A DNA stretch of 64,000 bases, taken from NCBI GenBank assembly GCA_963763475.1, contig CAVXOR010000002.1, positions 1-64,000 of the forward strand, written 5' to 3'. The DNA comes from AC-32 sp963763475. Its GTDB lineage: Bacteria; Actinomycetota; Thermoleophilia; Gaiellales; Gaiellaceae. The notes under the pieces were generated by a model. It did not search any database. It was not told the DNA's origin and saw nothing but the letters and a program-made list of their open reading frames with translations. Every line of letters begins with the position of its first letter. The stretch's first letter is position 1. Shown one piece after another: positions 10,105 through 19,024 of this stretch. A program made the translations under genes and the position numbers.

Positions 10105-11828
10105 CAATACCGTTGACTTAAGCTGAATTGGCGGCTGTTTTCGGTTCAGGACGGAGGATCTGGCGCAGGCGGGCGACGGCCGCGTTGAAGGCTCGTGGTG
10201 ACAGGTTCTGCTGTTGGCAGTAGGCGGCACGCGGCAGACCGCTGGCCCGCCATGCTTGAACCTGGGTTTGCCAGAATGTTTGGCGGCTGGTTTGCACAGG
10301 CTCTGTCTGGCGGGTCGTAGGCACCGCTTGCTGGTGATCAGTTGTCGTGGGAGCACTCGGCTCGGATGGTGCGACGACGACGATGTGCTCATCGTAGCGG
10401 AAGCGCTGGGACGGGGCGGCGCTGGCGGCGCACCGGCTCCGGGTCGGGAAGTTGTTCATCTTGCGCTTGACGACGCGCGGATTATGCCGGCCGCGGCTGC
10501 GTTCGGCGGGCACCGCGACGATCTCGATCAGGATGACCTCCGTCATACGCCGACGCTGGCGAGGGGGAAAAAGCGGCGTGGAAGGGAAGATGACGCCGGA
10601 CAACTCGCACGGCATGGATGAAGGAGAGGGTATCCGGATCACAGCCGGCCTTGCGGCTGGCCTCGACCATCAGCCGGCGCAGCGCCAGGTGGACGAGCAG
10701 CAGAGCATAGAGTTCCTGTTCGGCCAGGTCGGCACGGTGGGAGCGCAGCATCAGCCGCTTGCCCGGCAACGTGACCTTCAATTCCGCAAACGCGCTCTCT
10801 TCCTCCCAACGCTCATGATACAGGGCGGCCAGTTCCGCCGCCGGCGCCTCGGCCGGATCGAGCAGGGTGGTGATCAGACGATACAGCGGTTCGGCATCCG
10901 GAATCCCGTCGAGGCGATACTCGATGACCCGCACCGGACTTCCGCCGTCGTCGCGGCGGCGCTGCGTGGGGGACGGATACAGGCGGCTCAGGTACGAACC
11001 GTCCGCCAGACGACGCTGACAGGGCAGCACCTGGTTGGAGCGCACCCGCCACACCAGGTCGGCGCCCGCGGCCGTCGCCGTCCGCCACAGCGCGAAGCCG
11101 ACGAAGGCCCGGTCGGCCAGACACAGCATACCGGAGCGCAGCCGCTCCAGCAGAACAGGGGCCAGCCGGACTTCGCTGGTGTCGTAGCGACCGATCGCGG
11201 CGGCAAAGATCGCGTGCGTGCCGGTCTCCATCAGGGCGAGCAGGCGCACCTGAGGGAAGCTGCTGGCGCCGCGTGATGCCGCTGGACGCCCGAAGCGCCG
11301 CTCCAGGTCCGGCGCGTCCGGCAGGTCAATGGTGGTGCCGTCGAGGCTGACCAGACGTCGGCCGCGGTACCAGGCGCCCGCCAGGCCGGGTTCCGCCAGT
11401 GGTTGGGCAACCCGCTCGAACAATTCCTTCAGCGGGGCGATCCCGAGCCGGATCCGGGCTTTGGTGATCGCCGACTTGCTCACTGAAGCCGGATCGAGGC
11501 CCTTCAGGCGCAACCAGCGCAAGCCCTCCAGCAGGCAGCGCAGGACCTCGCCGTAAGAGGCCTGGGCATAGAGCGCCAGGGCCATGACATAATAGACCAT
11601 CAAACGGGCCGGCAGTTGACGGTAGCGGCGGCTCTGCCGCCCGGTATCTGCCAGCACGCCATCAATCAACTCGCCCGGTACCGTGGTCGTCAGCACCCCC
11701 AAGGTGACAAGATCGCTGATCCGCGTACCGGGCGGCAAACACGTCGGTTTCCGAGACATCCAAGGGCACTCCGCAGAGGTTCCTCCTGCGGTCTTCAACA
11801 GCCAAAACGCCCAAAGTCAACGGTATTG
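10105..11828 (-). mobile_element. IS4-family element with 15-bp terminal inverted repeats
   Basis: Bases 10105-10119 and 11814-11828 are perfect inverted repeats (right end AAGTCAACGGTATTG). They enclose a single transposase gene on the minus strand whose stop codon lies inside the left repeat. The element is 1.72 kb, somewhat long for IS4, because the transposase carries a C-terminal extension. No direct target duplication is obvious. Its right end lies 9 bases from the long palindromic element at 11838-11999. Confidence 0.75.
10118..11759 (-). pseudogene. IS4-family DDE transposase with TnpA-like C-terminal extension (one frameshift)
   Basis: ATG at 11759 begins MSRKPTCLPPGTRISDLV. Residues of about 130-330 form the IS4 core: VSLDGTTIDLPD (first Asp), MLCLADRAFVGFALW (second Asp) and YHERWEEESAFAELK (catalytic Glu with the YREK-like signature). 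A 1-base shift at a T5/C5 run near 10575 moves the frame; the normal IS4 tail follows (ERSRGRHNPRVVKRKM). The same frame then continues about 85 residues with FWQTQVQAWRASGLPRAAYC, the signature of the IS66 accessory protein TnpA, and ends with TAA inside the terminal repeat. The extension therefore seems part of this transposase rather than a neighbour. Confidence 0.75.
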
Positions 11829-11837
11829 TTTCTGGCG

Positions 11838-11999
11838 TTACAGTTGCCGGTCCCACTTCTGACGGAAAGAGCATCCCTCTCATTCTGTACGTGCTCCGTA
11901 CGCGTCGTGCGTCTTCGGGCGGAAAGAGGCACAACGTACGGAGCCGAACAGGATGAGGGATGCTTAGTTTTCGTCAGAAAGGGACCAGCGCAACTGTAA
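11838..11999. repeat. 162-bp imperfect palindrome (MITE-like)
   Basis: The left half (11838-about 11905) pairs with the right half (about 11931-11999) as an imperfect inverted repeat. The outer 10 bases are perfect (TTACAGTTGC/GCAACTGTAA), followed by matching blocks such as GGTCCC, TCTGACG, GCATCCCTC and CTCCGTACG. There is no ORF inside, and the symmetry weakens only in the central 25 bases. Such a structure fits a miniature inverted-repeat element or a strong cruciform/hairpin site. No clear target duplication flanks it. Confidence 0.65.
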
Positions 12000-12044
12000 T
12001 GCTAGGCCCTGTTATGGCTTGATCACTGTGCCTATCTATCTGGA

Positions 12045-12290
12045 ATGACTGAGCAAAGCAGACTTATTGTCCTGAGTGACGAACAATGGGCGGTGCTGGG
12101 GCCGCTGATCGATGAGTGCCGTCCGCGGGGCAAGACGGAGCCAGTCGCCTTGCGCGAGACGGTCGAGGCGATTGTCTGGCGGCATCAGAATGGCGCGAAA
12201 TGGCGCAGCGTGCCGTCCGATCTGGTGCCGTGGTGGCGGGCGGCAGCGTGTTGCACGGATGTGCCGGATGGCGTAGGAGGCGATCTGTTT
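12045..12290 (+). pseudogene. IS5-family transposase N-terminal fragment (type A)
   Basis: ATG 12045 begins MTEQSRLIVLSDEQWAVLGP, the typical N-terminal domain of IS5-group transposases, continuing IVWRHQNGAKWRSVPSDLVP and then losing similarity after WWRAA (about 12245). No DDE core follows; the sequence passes into the start of a different IS5-type gene at 12313. A remnant only. Confidence 0.75.
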
Positions 12291-12312
12291 CGATGCTCCG
12301 GATCTCGCCTTC

Positions 12313-12442
12313 ATGCCGCACAAATACAACGCCGCCACCATATTCCACGACCGAAGCGACGCGTGACGAATTGGGCAGCGTACAACGAGGCGCTGCGGCA
12401 GCGGGGCAGTCTGACCGTGTGGTTTACGGATGAGGCCATCGC
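12313..12442 (+). pseudogene. IS5-family transposase (type B), 5' part before IS21 insertion
   Basis: ATG 12313 begins MPHKYNAA; after a 1-base shift near 12340 the frame continues HHIPRPKRRVTNWAAYNEAL and SLTVWFTDEAIA, then is cut at 12442 by the IS21 left end. Removing the IS21 element and one copy of ATCGC restores the reading EAIAAWKA into the second part at 14775, proving that both pieces were one gene. Confidence 0.85.
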
Positions 12443-12584
12443 TGTAGACGCCGGGTGAATACTCGACAGATCGGGCGAAGTAAAATCCCGCAGGTGACCC
12501 AACTTTCCGGCCTCCGGAGTATCGGCTGCTGAGGTCGGACCATCGTGCACCATCCTTTCAGTCTGAACTGGAGGGGAGGCGGCG

Positions 12585-13849
12585 ATGGTCACACTCGGGG
12601 AACTCGTAATGATCCTGGATCTTCATCGACAGGGCCTCTCCCTCTCCGCGATCGCCCGGCGCACCGGGATGGATCGCGGAACTGTCGCCAAGTACGTCAA
12701 ATGCGGCCTGGAGCCGCCCCGCTATGGCCCGCGTAATCCGCGGCCGACCATCATCACCCCGGTCGAAGCCTATCTGCGCGAGCGGATCGCCGCCTTTCCC
12801 GATCTCAACGGCAGCCGCCTGCTTCGGGAGATCCAGGAGCGCGGCTATACCGGCGGCTACACCGCGCTGAAGGACTTCCTGCGCACCATCCGGCCCGCCG
12901 CCCCGCCGCCGTTCGAGCGCCGCTTCGAGACCGCGCCGGGCAAACAGGCCCAGGTCGACTTCGCCCACTTCCGGACCACCTTCACCGACACGCCCGAAGC
13001 GGAGCGGATCGTCTGGCTGTTCTCCCTGGTGCTCGGCCACAGCCGCCTGATGTGGGCCCGCTTCGTCGAGCGCCAGGACCTGGCGACGGTGCTGCGCTGT
13101 CATATCGCCGCCTTCGAGGCGCTGGGCGGCGTCCCGGCGGAGATCCTGTACGACCGCATGAAGACCGCGTGCTGGGCGAGGTCGACGAGCGCGGCATCGT
13201 CTACAACGCCAAACTCCTGGACCGGGCGGCGCACTACAGTTTCGTGCCCAAGGCCTGCAAGGCCTACCGCGCCAAGACCAAGGGCAAGGTCGAGCGCCCC
13301 TTCCGCTATGTGCGCGAGGACTTCTTCCTCGGCCGCTCCTTCCGTGACCTCGAGGATTTGAACGCGCAGTTCCGGCAGTGGCTGGACACTGTCGCCAACG
13401 CCCGCCGACATGCCACCACCGGCAGGATCGTCGCCGAGCACTTCGCCGAGGAGAAGCCGCATCTTCAGGCTCTGCCGGCCGGTCCCTTCAACGCCGTCCT
13501 GACACTCGACCGCCGGATCACGCGCGACGGCATGGTCTCGGTCGGCGGCAATCTCTACTCCGTGCCCGACGGCACCCGGCGGCGTGTCGTCGAGGTCCAA
13601 ACGCTCGCCGGCACGATCAACATCCTGGAGGACGGCGAACTGATCGCCGCCCATCCCGTGCTGGAGGGGCGCGGCCAACGGCGGATCGCCGCCGGACACC
13701 GCACAGCACCGTCGCCGGTCGACAGCACGACACCACCCGAGCCGCCACCTCCGCCGGTGCCGCCGGGATCCGTCGTCACCCCGCGGCCGCTGGCCTTCTA
13801 CGAAGCGGTTGGGCGTCGACTTGCCGCCGACGGAGGGGCATCGTCATGA
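12585..13849 (+). pseudogene. istA: IS21 transposase IstA (one frameshift)
   Basis: DDE transposase of IS21. ATG 12585 has GGAGGGGAGG 5 bases upstream. The N-terminal helix-turn-helix is GLSLSAIARRTGMDRGTVAK (residues about 15-35). The core shows KQAQVDFAHF (first Asp), EILYDRMKTA (second Asp region) and, after a 1-base shift near 13168, KGKVERPFRYVRE (catalytic Glu). The C-terminal domain contains GNLYSVPDGTRRR and a proline-rich linker. The stop TGA at 13847-13849 overlaps the istB start (ATGA). About 420 codons in total, a normal length, so only the single shift prevents function. Confidence 0.88.
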
Positions 13850-14707
13850 GCGGAACCTCCCCAGCCGGCTTGGTTGACCGGATCCGCTGCCACCTCGTCG
13901 GCCTCAAAATGCCGCGGGCGCTGGAGGTGCTCGATCATGTCCTGCGCCGCCTGGAATGCGGTGAGATCGGCGCGCCGGAGGCGCTGGAGGCGCTGCTGGG
14001 TGAGGAACTGACCCTGCGCGAAGGTCGGCGGCGTCCGGGCCGCGCTCAAGATGGGCCGGCTGCTCACCCTCAAGACCCTGACCGGCTTCGACTTCTCGTT
14101 CCAGCCCTCGCTCGACCGCAACCGCATCCTCACCCTGGCCCAGCTCGAGTTCATCGACCGCCATGAGGTCGTCCACTTCATTGGGCAACCGGGGTGCGGC
14201 AAAACCCACCTGGCGCTGGCTCTTGGTGTCGAGGCTGTCAAGTCCGGCCGTTCGGTCTACTTCGCCACCCTGGCCGACATCGTCAGTTCGCTCGCCAAGG
14301 CGGAGCGGGAGGGCACCTTGCGCGAACGCCTCCGCTTCCTGTGCCGGCCGCAACTGCTGATCATCGACGAAATCGGTTACCTGCCCGTGATCGCCGGGGG
14401 CGGCAATCTGGTCTTTCAGCTCGTGAACGCCCGGTACGAGCGCGGCGCCATGATTCTGACTTCGAACCGCGGCTTCGCCGAATGGGGCGATATCTTCGGC
14501 AGCCCCGTCGTCGCCACGGCGCTGCTCGATCGCCTGCTGCACCATGCCATCGTCGTCCAGATCGAGGGCGCCAGCTACAGGCTCCGCCAGCACGCCGACC
14601 TGATCCCGGAAAACCTCCGCGTCAGACCGCTCGCACCCCCGCAGCCTTCCTCCCGGCGCCGCGGTCGCCCGCCCAAAGACAGGAGTTCCGATCTCCCTGC
14701 CGGCTGA
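13846..14707 (+). pseudogene. istB: IS21 helper ATPase IstB (one frameshift)
   Basis: AAA+ ATPase related to DnaC that selects targets and activates IstA. ATG 13846 overlaps the istA stop. The N-terminal part runs to about 14030, where a 1-base shift moves the frame to GRLLTLKTLTGFDFSF, then Walker A GQPGCGKTHLA, Walker B LLIIDEIGYLP and sensor-1 MILTSNRGFAEW. Ends at 14707, just inside the right terminal repeat. Length about 285 codons, slightly longer than usual because of a basic tail (SSRRRGRPPKDRSS). Confidence 0.88.
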
Positions 14708-14774
14708 TCACCGCCCGTCCAAACTGCGGGATTTTACTTCGCCCAAGTTGTCGAAACTTCATTCGCCGTTGACA

Positions 14775-15585
14775 ATCGCCGCCTGGAAAGCCATGCCGCG
14801 GACCACGCCGGGTGGTCAGCCTTACTACTCTGATCTGGCAATCACGACAGCTTTGACATTGCGAGCAGTGTTCCACCTGCCGCTGCGCCAGACCGAGGGA
14901 CTGATCGGCTCCATCCTCCAGCTGCTCGGCGTTGACCTGCCCGTTCCTGACTATTCCACCCTCAGCCGACGGGCACAGAGCCTGGAACTGCCGGCGCAGC
15001 CCCGCGCCACCGGCGGGGCGATCCACCTGATGGTCGATAGTTCGGGCCTGAAGCTGGGCGGGCCGGGCGAGTGGCTGGTCGAGAAGCACGGTACCAGCAA
15101 GCGGCGCTCCGCTGCACATCGGCTTTGACGCGGTGACTGGCCGGATCGTCGCTTCCATCCTGACGCGACGTCGATGACGCTTCGCAGGTCGAGCCCCTGC
15201 TCGACCAGATCACAGACGCGGTGGAGGTCTTCCTGGGCGACGGCGGCTATGACCGAACCGGCGTGTACACCGCCCTGGATGAGCGCTATCCAGATGCAGT
15301 GATAGTCGTCCCACCGCGTGCCGATGCCGTGCTCAGCGCCACCGCCGACACCCCCAGCGCGACGGCCACATCCAGGCGATCGCCGGGACAGGGCGAATGG
15401 CCTGGCAGCGCGACAGCGGCTATAATCAAAGGGCCGGGGTCGAGGGCCAATTCGCGCGCTGGAAGCAGGTCATCGGTGACGGGCTGCGTTTCCACAGCGA
15501 CGAGGCCCGGGCCACCGAGGTCGCCATTGCGGCCGAGGTCCTCAACCGAATGCTCGACCGCCCGAACTCCGTCCGCGTCGCATGA
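14775..15585 (+). pseudogene. IS5-family transposase (type B), 3' part after IS21 insertion
   Basis: Continues the gene begun at 12313: AAWKAMPRTTPGGQPYYSDL, LRQTEGLIGSILQLLG, LMVDSSGLKLGGPGEW (first catalytic Asp), then shifted frames with VEVFLGDGGYDRTGVY (second Asp) and AGVEGQFARWKQVIGDGL (Glu region), ending at 15585. At least three 1-base shifts (near 15110, 15170 and 15370) are needed. Together with the 5' part it is a full-length but broken IS5-type transposase. Confidence 0.82.
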
Positions 15586-15639
15586 TCAACAGTGGGGAAT
15601 GGGGGCTTCTTTGCCTCTTCCTCCTCCGTGCAACACGCT

Positions 15640-15818
15640 GTCGTGAGCGTCAGACAAAGCTTATGAAGGTCATGGATGGTCTGAACGTCCGGTATGGTGC
15701 GAATACGGTGTTCCCCGCGAGTGCAGGCATCAAGCGTCCGTGGAAGCTTCGTGCCGATCATCATTCGCCACGCTACACCACCCGGTGGAATGAATTGCCG
15801 GTTGCCAGCGCGCGATAG
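15640..15818 (+). pseudogene. umuC: DNA polymerase V subunit UmuC, C-terminal tail only
   Basis: About 55 residues match the extreme C-terminus of UmuC-type Y-family polymerases: MKVMDGLNVRYGANTVFPAS, GIKRPWKLRADHHSPRYTTR and WNELPV, ending at 15818. The catalytic parts are gone; the IS5 element to the left probably removed them. It marks the edge of a former backbone gene next to the plasmid-like partition locus. Confidence 0.8.
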
Positions 15819-15844
15819 CGACACCCGCTCCATCGGATGTCAGA

Positions 15845-15922
15845 TATGGGATAGCTACCATCAACCTAATTAGTACCAGATAGCTATCAGGCACTTGCCA
15901 GGTATCCGATAGCTATCTGAAA
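15845..15922. repeat. Iteron-like repeats around GATAGCTATC
   Basis: Three related copies occur within 75 bases: GGGATAGCTACC (near 15849), CAGATAGCTATCAGG (near 15877) and CGATAGCTATCTGA (near 15907). Variants recur at 16606-16675 on the far side of the next gene, including AGCTTTCTGAAACC against AGCTATCTGAAACC here, and TACCAGGAAGCTATCC against TACCAGATAGCTATCAGG. Position next to parA suggests a centromere-like or operator array. Confidence 0.6.
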
Positions 15923-15961
15923 CCAGACAGATGCTAGGGCTGGCATTGTCGGCCCGGTCTA

Positions 15962-16474
15962 TCATCCCTTGATAGTGATGGTGATATCATCCACGTTCAC
16001 TCCGAAGAACGCCGCCAGGCCTTGCTTCGCTTCCATGAGGTTAAGCGGGCGCACCGGGGCTGAAGGCTGCTCGGAAAGCGATGTCACCTCCGCCTCGGGC
16101 ATCGGCTGGAAGGTGAGCGAAGCCAGATCGATCCCCAGGTCTTCCAGGGTGGTGTACCACACCGGATTACGGGCGCCTGGCCAGACATTGGGGATCTGGA
16201 CTTCGGCGTATTCACTGAACCGGATGAGCCAGCGCCCAGGTCTGCCCGGTTCTGGAGTCGGGACGACTTCTGAGATGCGTCCGACCATAAAAGCCGCTTG
16301 ATGGGGTTCGGTCGCCTGCCCCCAGTCATCCTTGAACCCACGATTTTGCGTGCATACGGCAAACTCGCAGAGACGGACACGTTTCGGATCGAGCACCCAT
16401 GCCTGGGTGCCTCCCTCTCGTAAAATGACAGCTGGGCCACGAGCTGTGAAGACGGTGACGGCGTTGTGCGACAT
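15962..16474 (-). CDS. Conserved plasmid-type protein of unknown function
   Basis: Intact 170-residue protein. ATG at 16474 (MSHNAVTVFTARGPAVIL) follows GGAAGG at a good distance; an upstream in-frame Met is less likely because it lacks such a site. No signal peptide or membrane segment. Features are VLDPKRVRLCEFAVCTQNRG, NPVWYTTLEDLGIDLASLTF and a C-terminus ITITIKG. I do not recognise a domain. It is transcribed away from parA, and both flanks carry the same AGCTWTCTGAA-type repeats, so it may be part of the partition/replication module. One of few unbroken frames in the left part. Confidence 0.7.
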   Translation of the reverse strand: MSHNAVTVFTARGPAVILREGGTQAWVLDPKRVRLCEFAVCTQNRGFKDDWGQATEPHQAAFMVGRISEVVPTPEPGRPGRWLIRFSEYAEVQIPNVWPGARNPVWYTTLEDLGIDLASLTFQPMPEAEVTSLSEQPSAPVRPLNLMEAKQGLAAFFGVNVDDITITIKG

Positions 16475-16499
16475 GAGACACCTTCCAAGAATGTTCAAC

Positions 16500-16675
16500 G
16501 AACTATTCATAAACTATGATAGTTCTTCAATAGTTTTTTGCGTTTATGGCGCCAAACTATCAATGATCCTTCATTGCTCTCGTGCAACGAAACAATAAGT
16601 CACAGTAGCTTTCTGAAACCTGTTTGGTAGCTAGTAGCTTTCCGAATTCCATTGAGTACCAGGAAGCTATCCTCT
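16500..16675. promoter_or_regulatory. Divergent control region between the unknown gene and parA
   Basis: AT-rich stretch with repeated AACTAT/ATAGTT units, including the palindrome AACTATGATAGTT at 16512-16524, followed at 16606-16675 by three degenerate copies of the AGCTATC-type repeat. It lies upstream of both the minus-strand unknown gene (start 16474) and parA (start 16711). Binding by ParA or the small downstream protein is plausible but inferred. Confidence 0.5.
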
Positions 16676-16710
16676 ATCGTTTATCCCAATCAGCTTCTGG
16701 AGATTCCTGT

Positions 16711-17436
16711 ATGCCAACGATCGTTTTCGCGAGTCCGAAGGGAGGAGCCGGCAAGTCAACCTCCGCCGTCATACTTGGCTCCAGAGCTTGCCCAGCACGG
16801 AACGACCGTCACCATCATCGATGCCGATCCGAACAAGCCGGTAACCCAATGGGCCAAGCGGCCTGGCAAGCCAGAGAAGCTGACGATCGAAAGCGATGTG
16901 ACGGAAGACACGGTCATCGAGGTGATCGAACAGGCCGAGCAGCAAACGGCCTTCGTGATCGTGGATCTCGAAGGAACGGCCTCGCTGATGGTCGCTTATG
17001 CGATGAGCCGGGCGGATCTGGTGATCATCCCTACCCAAGGCTCTCAGCTTGATGCCGCAGAAGCGGTGAAAGCCATCCGGCTCGTGAAATCCCAGGAAAA
17101 AGCTTTCAAGCGCACCTATTCCAGCGATCATCCTCTTTACGCGCACCAGCGCGGCCATCCGGCCGCGCACCCCAAAAGAGCGTCCGAGAGCCAGTTCGTC
17201 GATGCCGGCATCCCCGTTTTTCCAGACGCAGATGTTTGGAGCGAGAGGCGTTTCGCTTCGATTTTCTCGTTTGGAGGCGTGCTATCTGAGCTTGATCCAC
17301 GGCAGGTAAGCAATATCAAAGGCGCGGTCAGCGAATGCCCGCGACTTTCATGGCCGAGGTGATTGCTCAGTTTGAGAAGAAATCCAAACCGGTCGAAGAA
17401 AGCGGAGGTAGCGTAATATGGCGAAGGAACGCGTGA
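16711..17436 (+). pseudogene. parA: ParA-family partition ATPase (several frameshifts)
   Basis: Deviant Walker-type ATPase for plasmid or chromosome partition. ATG 16711 follows GGAG; the protein begins MPTIVFASPKGGAGKSTSA with the Walker A motif at residues 8-16. After a shift near 16770 come TVTIIDADPNKPVTQWAKRP (Walker A' region), TAFVIVDLEGTASLMVAYAM and DLVIIPTQGSQLDAAEAVKA. From 17120 several 1-base shifts disturb the tail, recognisable as QFVDAGIPVF, FSFGGVLSELDPRQVSNIKG and FMAEVIAQFEKKSKP. The end at 17436 is the last-frame stop and uncertain; it would overlap the next ATG at 17418. Related to the small ParA proteins of alphaproteobacterial plasmids. Confidence 0.8.
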
Positions 17437-17817
17437 AGCGTCTTTGAGGGCGACGATGATCCAGTGGACGTGTCCCAGCTTCACGCCCAAGCCGGGACCC
17501 GCGAAGGATGCTCCGCCCGCCGAAGAGGTGAGGGCGGTTTCGGAGAAAGCCAATTTTCCAAGCCGCAGAGTCGGGAGCCGCCATCAAGGATCATCTGACG
17601 TCTCCTGCAAAAGGCAGTGTCCAATCGCTGACTAACCAGAAACGTGAGCAACGCCGGCATCGGACAGGAAGGAACATTCAGCTGAACCTGAAAGTCACCA
17701 AAGAAGCCTACGACCTCTTCTATCAGATCACGGAAGCCGAAGGGACTCGTGCTGGGCGAGACTTTTGAACAGGCGGTCATGGCGCTTCAGGAGAAGCTGG
17801 CGAAAAGGAAAAATTAA
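17418..17817 (+). pseudogene. Small ParA-partner-like protein (frameshifted)
   Basis: ATG 17418 has GGAGG about 10 bases upstream and begins MAKERVK; shifted frames give SFTPKPGPAKDAPPAEEVRA and finally RNIQLNLKVTKEAYDLFYQI, ETFEQAVMALQEKLAKRKN, ending at 17817. The C-terminal half looks like a ribbon-helix-helix DNA-binding domain (a beta strand IQLNLKV followed by two helices). A small DNA-binding protein right after parA is the usual place for the partition adaptor. The stop lies one base before the left end of the second IS1595 element. Confidence 0.6.
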
Positions 17818-17818
17818 A

Positions 17819-18894
17819 GGCTCTTCCTGGGTTTCGGGGTGGTGGAGGTTTGGGCGTGATGAGGTGCGCGGAGATTGGTTGAGGGGAGACCTTTCCATCG
17901 ATCCCGGTGCTTCTCATGTCCTTGTCATCCCTGGTGAACCTCACGTCGCTGATCGACGACGCGAAATGCTACGAGCTGGTGCGCCAGCATCGGTGGCCCG
18001 CTGGTGTCCGCTGCCCGCACTGTGACAGCGCCTCGGTGGCTCGCCACGGGCATGACGACACGCAGCGGCATCGGCAGCGCTATCGGTGCAAGCAGTGCCA
18101 GAGCCGCTTCGATGATCTGACTGGCACTGTCTTGGCCGGACGTCACCAACCGCTTCGGGTCTGGCTACTGTGCCTTTACTTCCTGGGGCTCAACCTGTCG
18201 AACCGGCAGATCGCCCACGAACTGGATCTGAACGAGGACGATGTCCAGGCCATGACCGAACAGGTGCGCTCCGGCCTCGTCGCCAAGATGCCGGCCGTGA
18301 GGCTGGAGGGCACGGTCGAGGCTGATGAGGTTTATGTCGTCGCCGGGCACAAGGGCAATCCGGCCGCCGTCGCCAAAAAAACCGGTCTGGACGGCGCCGT
18401 CGCCTGAAAGGCGCGCCCGGTCGTGGCACGCTGGAGAAGGAGAAGCCACCGATCCTTGGCCTGATCCAGCGCGGCGGTGAGGTGGTCCTTCACATGCTGG
18501 CCAACGTTCAACAGACAACTATCCGCCCGATCATCGAAGGTGTGGTCGCCCCGGGTTCATGCATCCACACGGACGAATATTCGATCTATGCCCGCCTGAC
18601 GGCCTGGGGCTACGAGCACAGAACGGTCTGCCATGGCCGCGGCGAATACGCCCGCGACGAGGATGGCGACGGCTTTTGTGAAGTTCACGTCAATACTCTG
18701 GAAGGGTTCTGGTCATTGCTGCGCTCCTGGCTGCGCCCGCACCGCGGCATTTCCCAGGAGAAGCTGCCCGTCTATCTGGGCTTCTTTCAATTCGTCCACA
18801 ATACCCGCCAGCGCGGCAAAGCCCTGCTCGGTGCCCTCGTTGCCGCCCTGGTCGCATGATCAAACGTCCATCACCCCGGAACCCAGGAAGAGCC
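17819..18894 (+). mobile_element. IS1595-family element, copy 2, with 27-bp inverted repeats
   Basis: Ends at 17819-17845 and 18868-18894 are inverted repeats, 25 of 27 bases matching, starting GGCTCTTCCTGGGTT. They bound a 1,076-bp element carrying one transposase gene. The 8 bases on each side (AAATTAAA and ACCACTAA) are not duplicates, so the target duplication is lost or the element recombined. Confidence 0.85.
17916..18859 (+). pseudogene. IS1595-family transposase, copy 2 (one frameshift)
   Basis: ATG 17916 begins MSLSSLVNLTSLIDDAKCYE; a GTG at 17907 is also in frame. The zinc ribbon is CPHC plus CKQC, followed by the ISXO2-like core EGTVEADEVYVVAGHKGNPA. A 1-base shift near 18395 (after KKTGLDG) moves the frame to APGRGTLEKEKPPILGL, HTDEYSIYARLTAWGYEHRT and GFWSLLRSWLRPHRGISQEK. 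Full length of about 314 codons if the shift is ignored. Close paralogue of the gene at 1817-2765, with many substitutions between them, so not a recent duplicate. Confidence 0.88.
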
Positions 18895-18990
18895 ACCACT
18901 AATACCGTGAGTTGTTGGATCTCTGGCTGACGGGTTCGAGGGTATGGCGGTTATGCAGCACCGATGCGGAGCATTATCGATCTGAAATGA

Positions 18991-19014
18991 CCATGTCTGG
19001 CGTGTCAGACATGG
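18991..19014. promoter_or_regulatory. Hairpin just upstream of IS5 transposase start
   Basis: A 9-bp stem (CCATGTCTG/CAGACATGG) with a 6-base loop ends 10 bases before the TTG start at 19025. It could limit translation from external transcripts or form part of the element's end. No matching sequence was found downstream of the transposase. Confidence 0.4.
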
Positions 19015-19024
19015 GAGAAGGTAG

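Larger units (their letters stand above)
12443..14774 (+). mobile_element. Complete IS21-family element with 51-bp ends and 5-bp target duplication
   Basis: The ends 12443-12493 and 14724-14774 are inverted repeats of 51 bases, starting TGTAGACG and TGTCAACG. The innermost 20 bases (GGCGAAGTAAAATCCCGCAG) match perfectly and the outer part is imperfect. The flanks carry ATCGC at 12438-12442 and 14775-14779, a 5-bp target duplication. Inside are istA and istB in the usual order. The insertion splits an IS5-type transposase, so IS21 arrived later than IS5. Confidence 0.92.

Noticed and set aside
12045..12458. A single 137-codon IS5 protein
   Set aside because: It joins the N-terminus of one IS5 type with the shifted N-terminus of another; two separate remnants explain it better.
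15845..15922. CRISPR-like short repeats
   Set aside because: Copies are degenerate, palindromic and irregularly spaced with no spacers of constant length; iterons or operator sites fit better.
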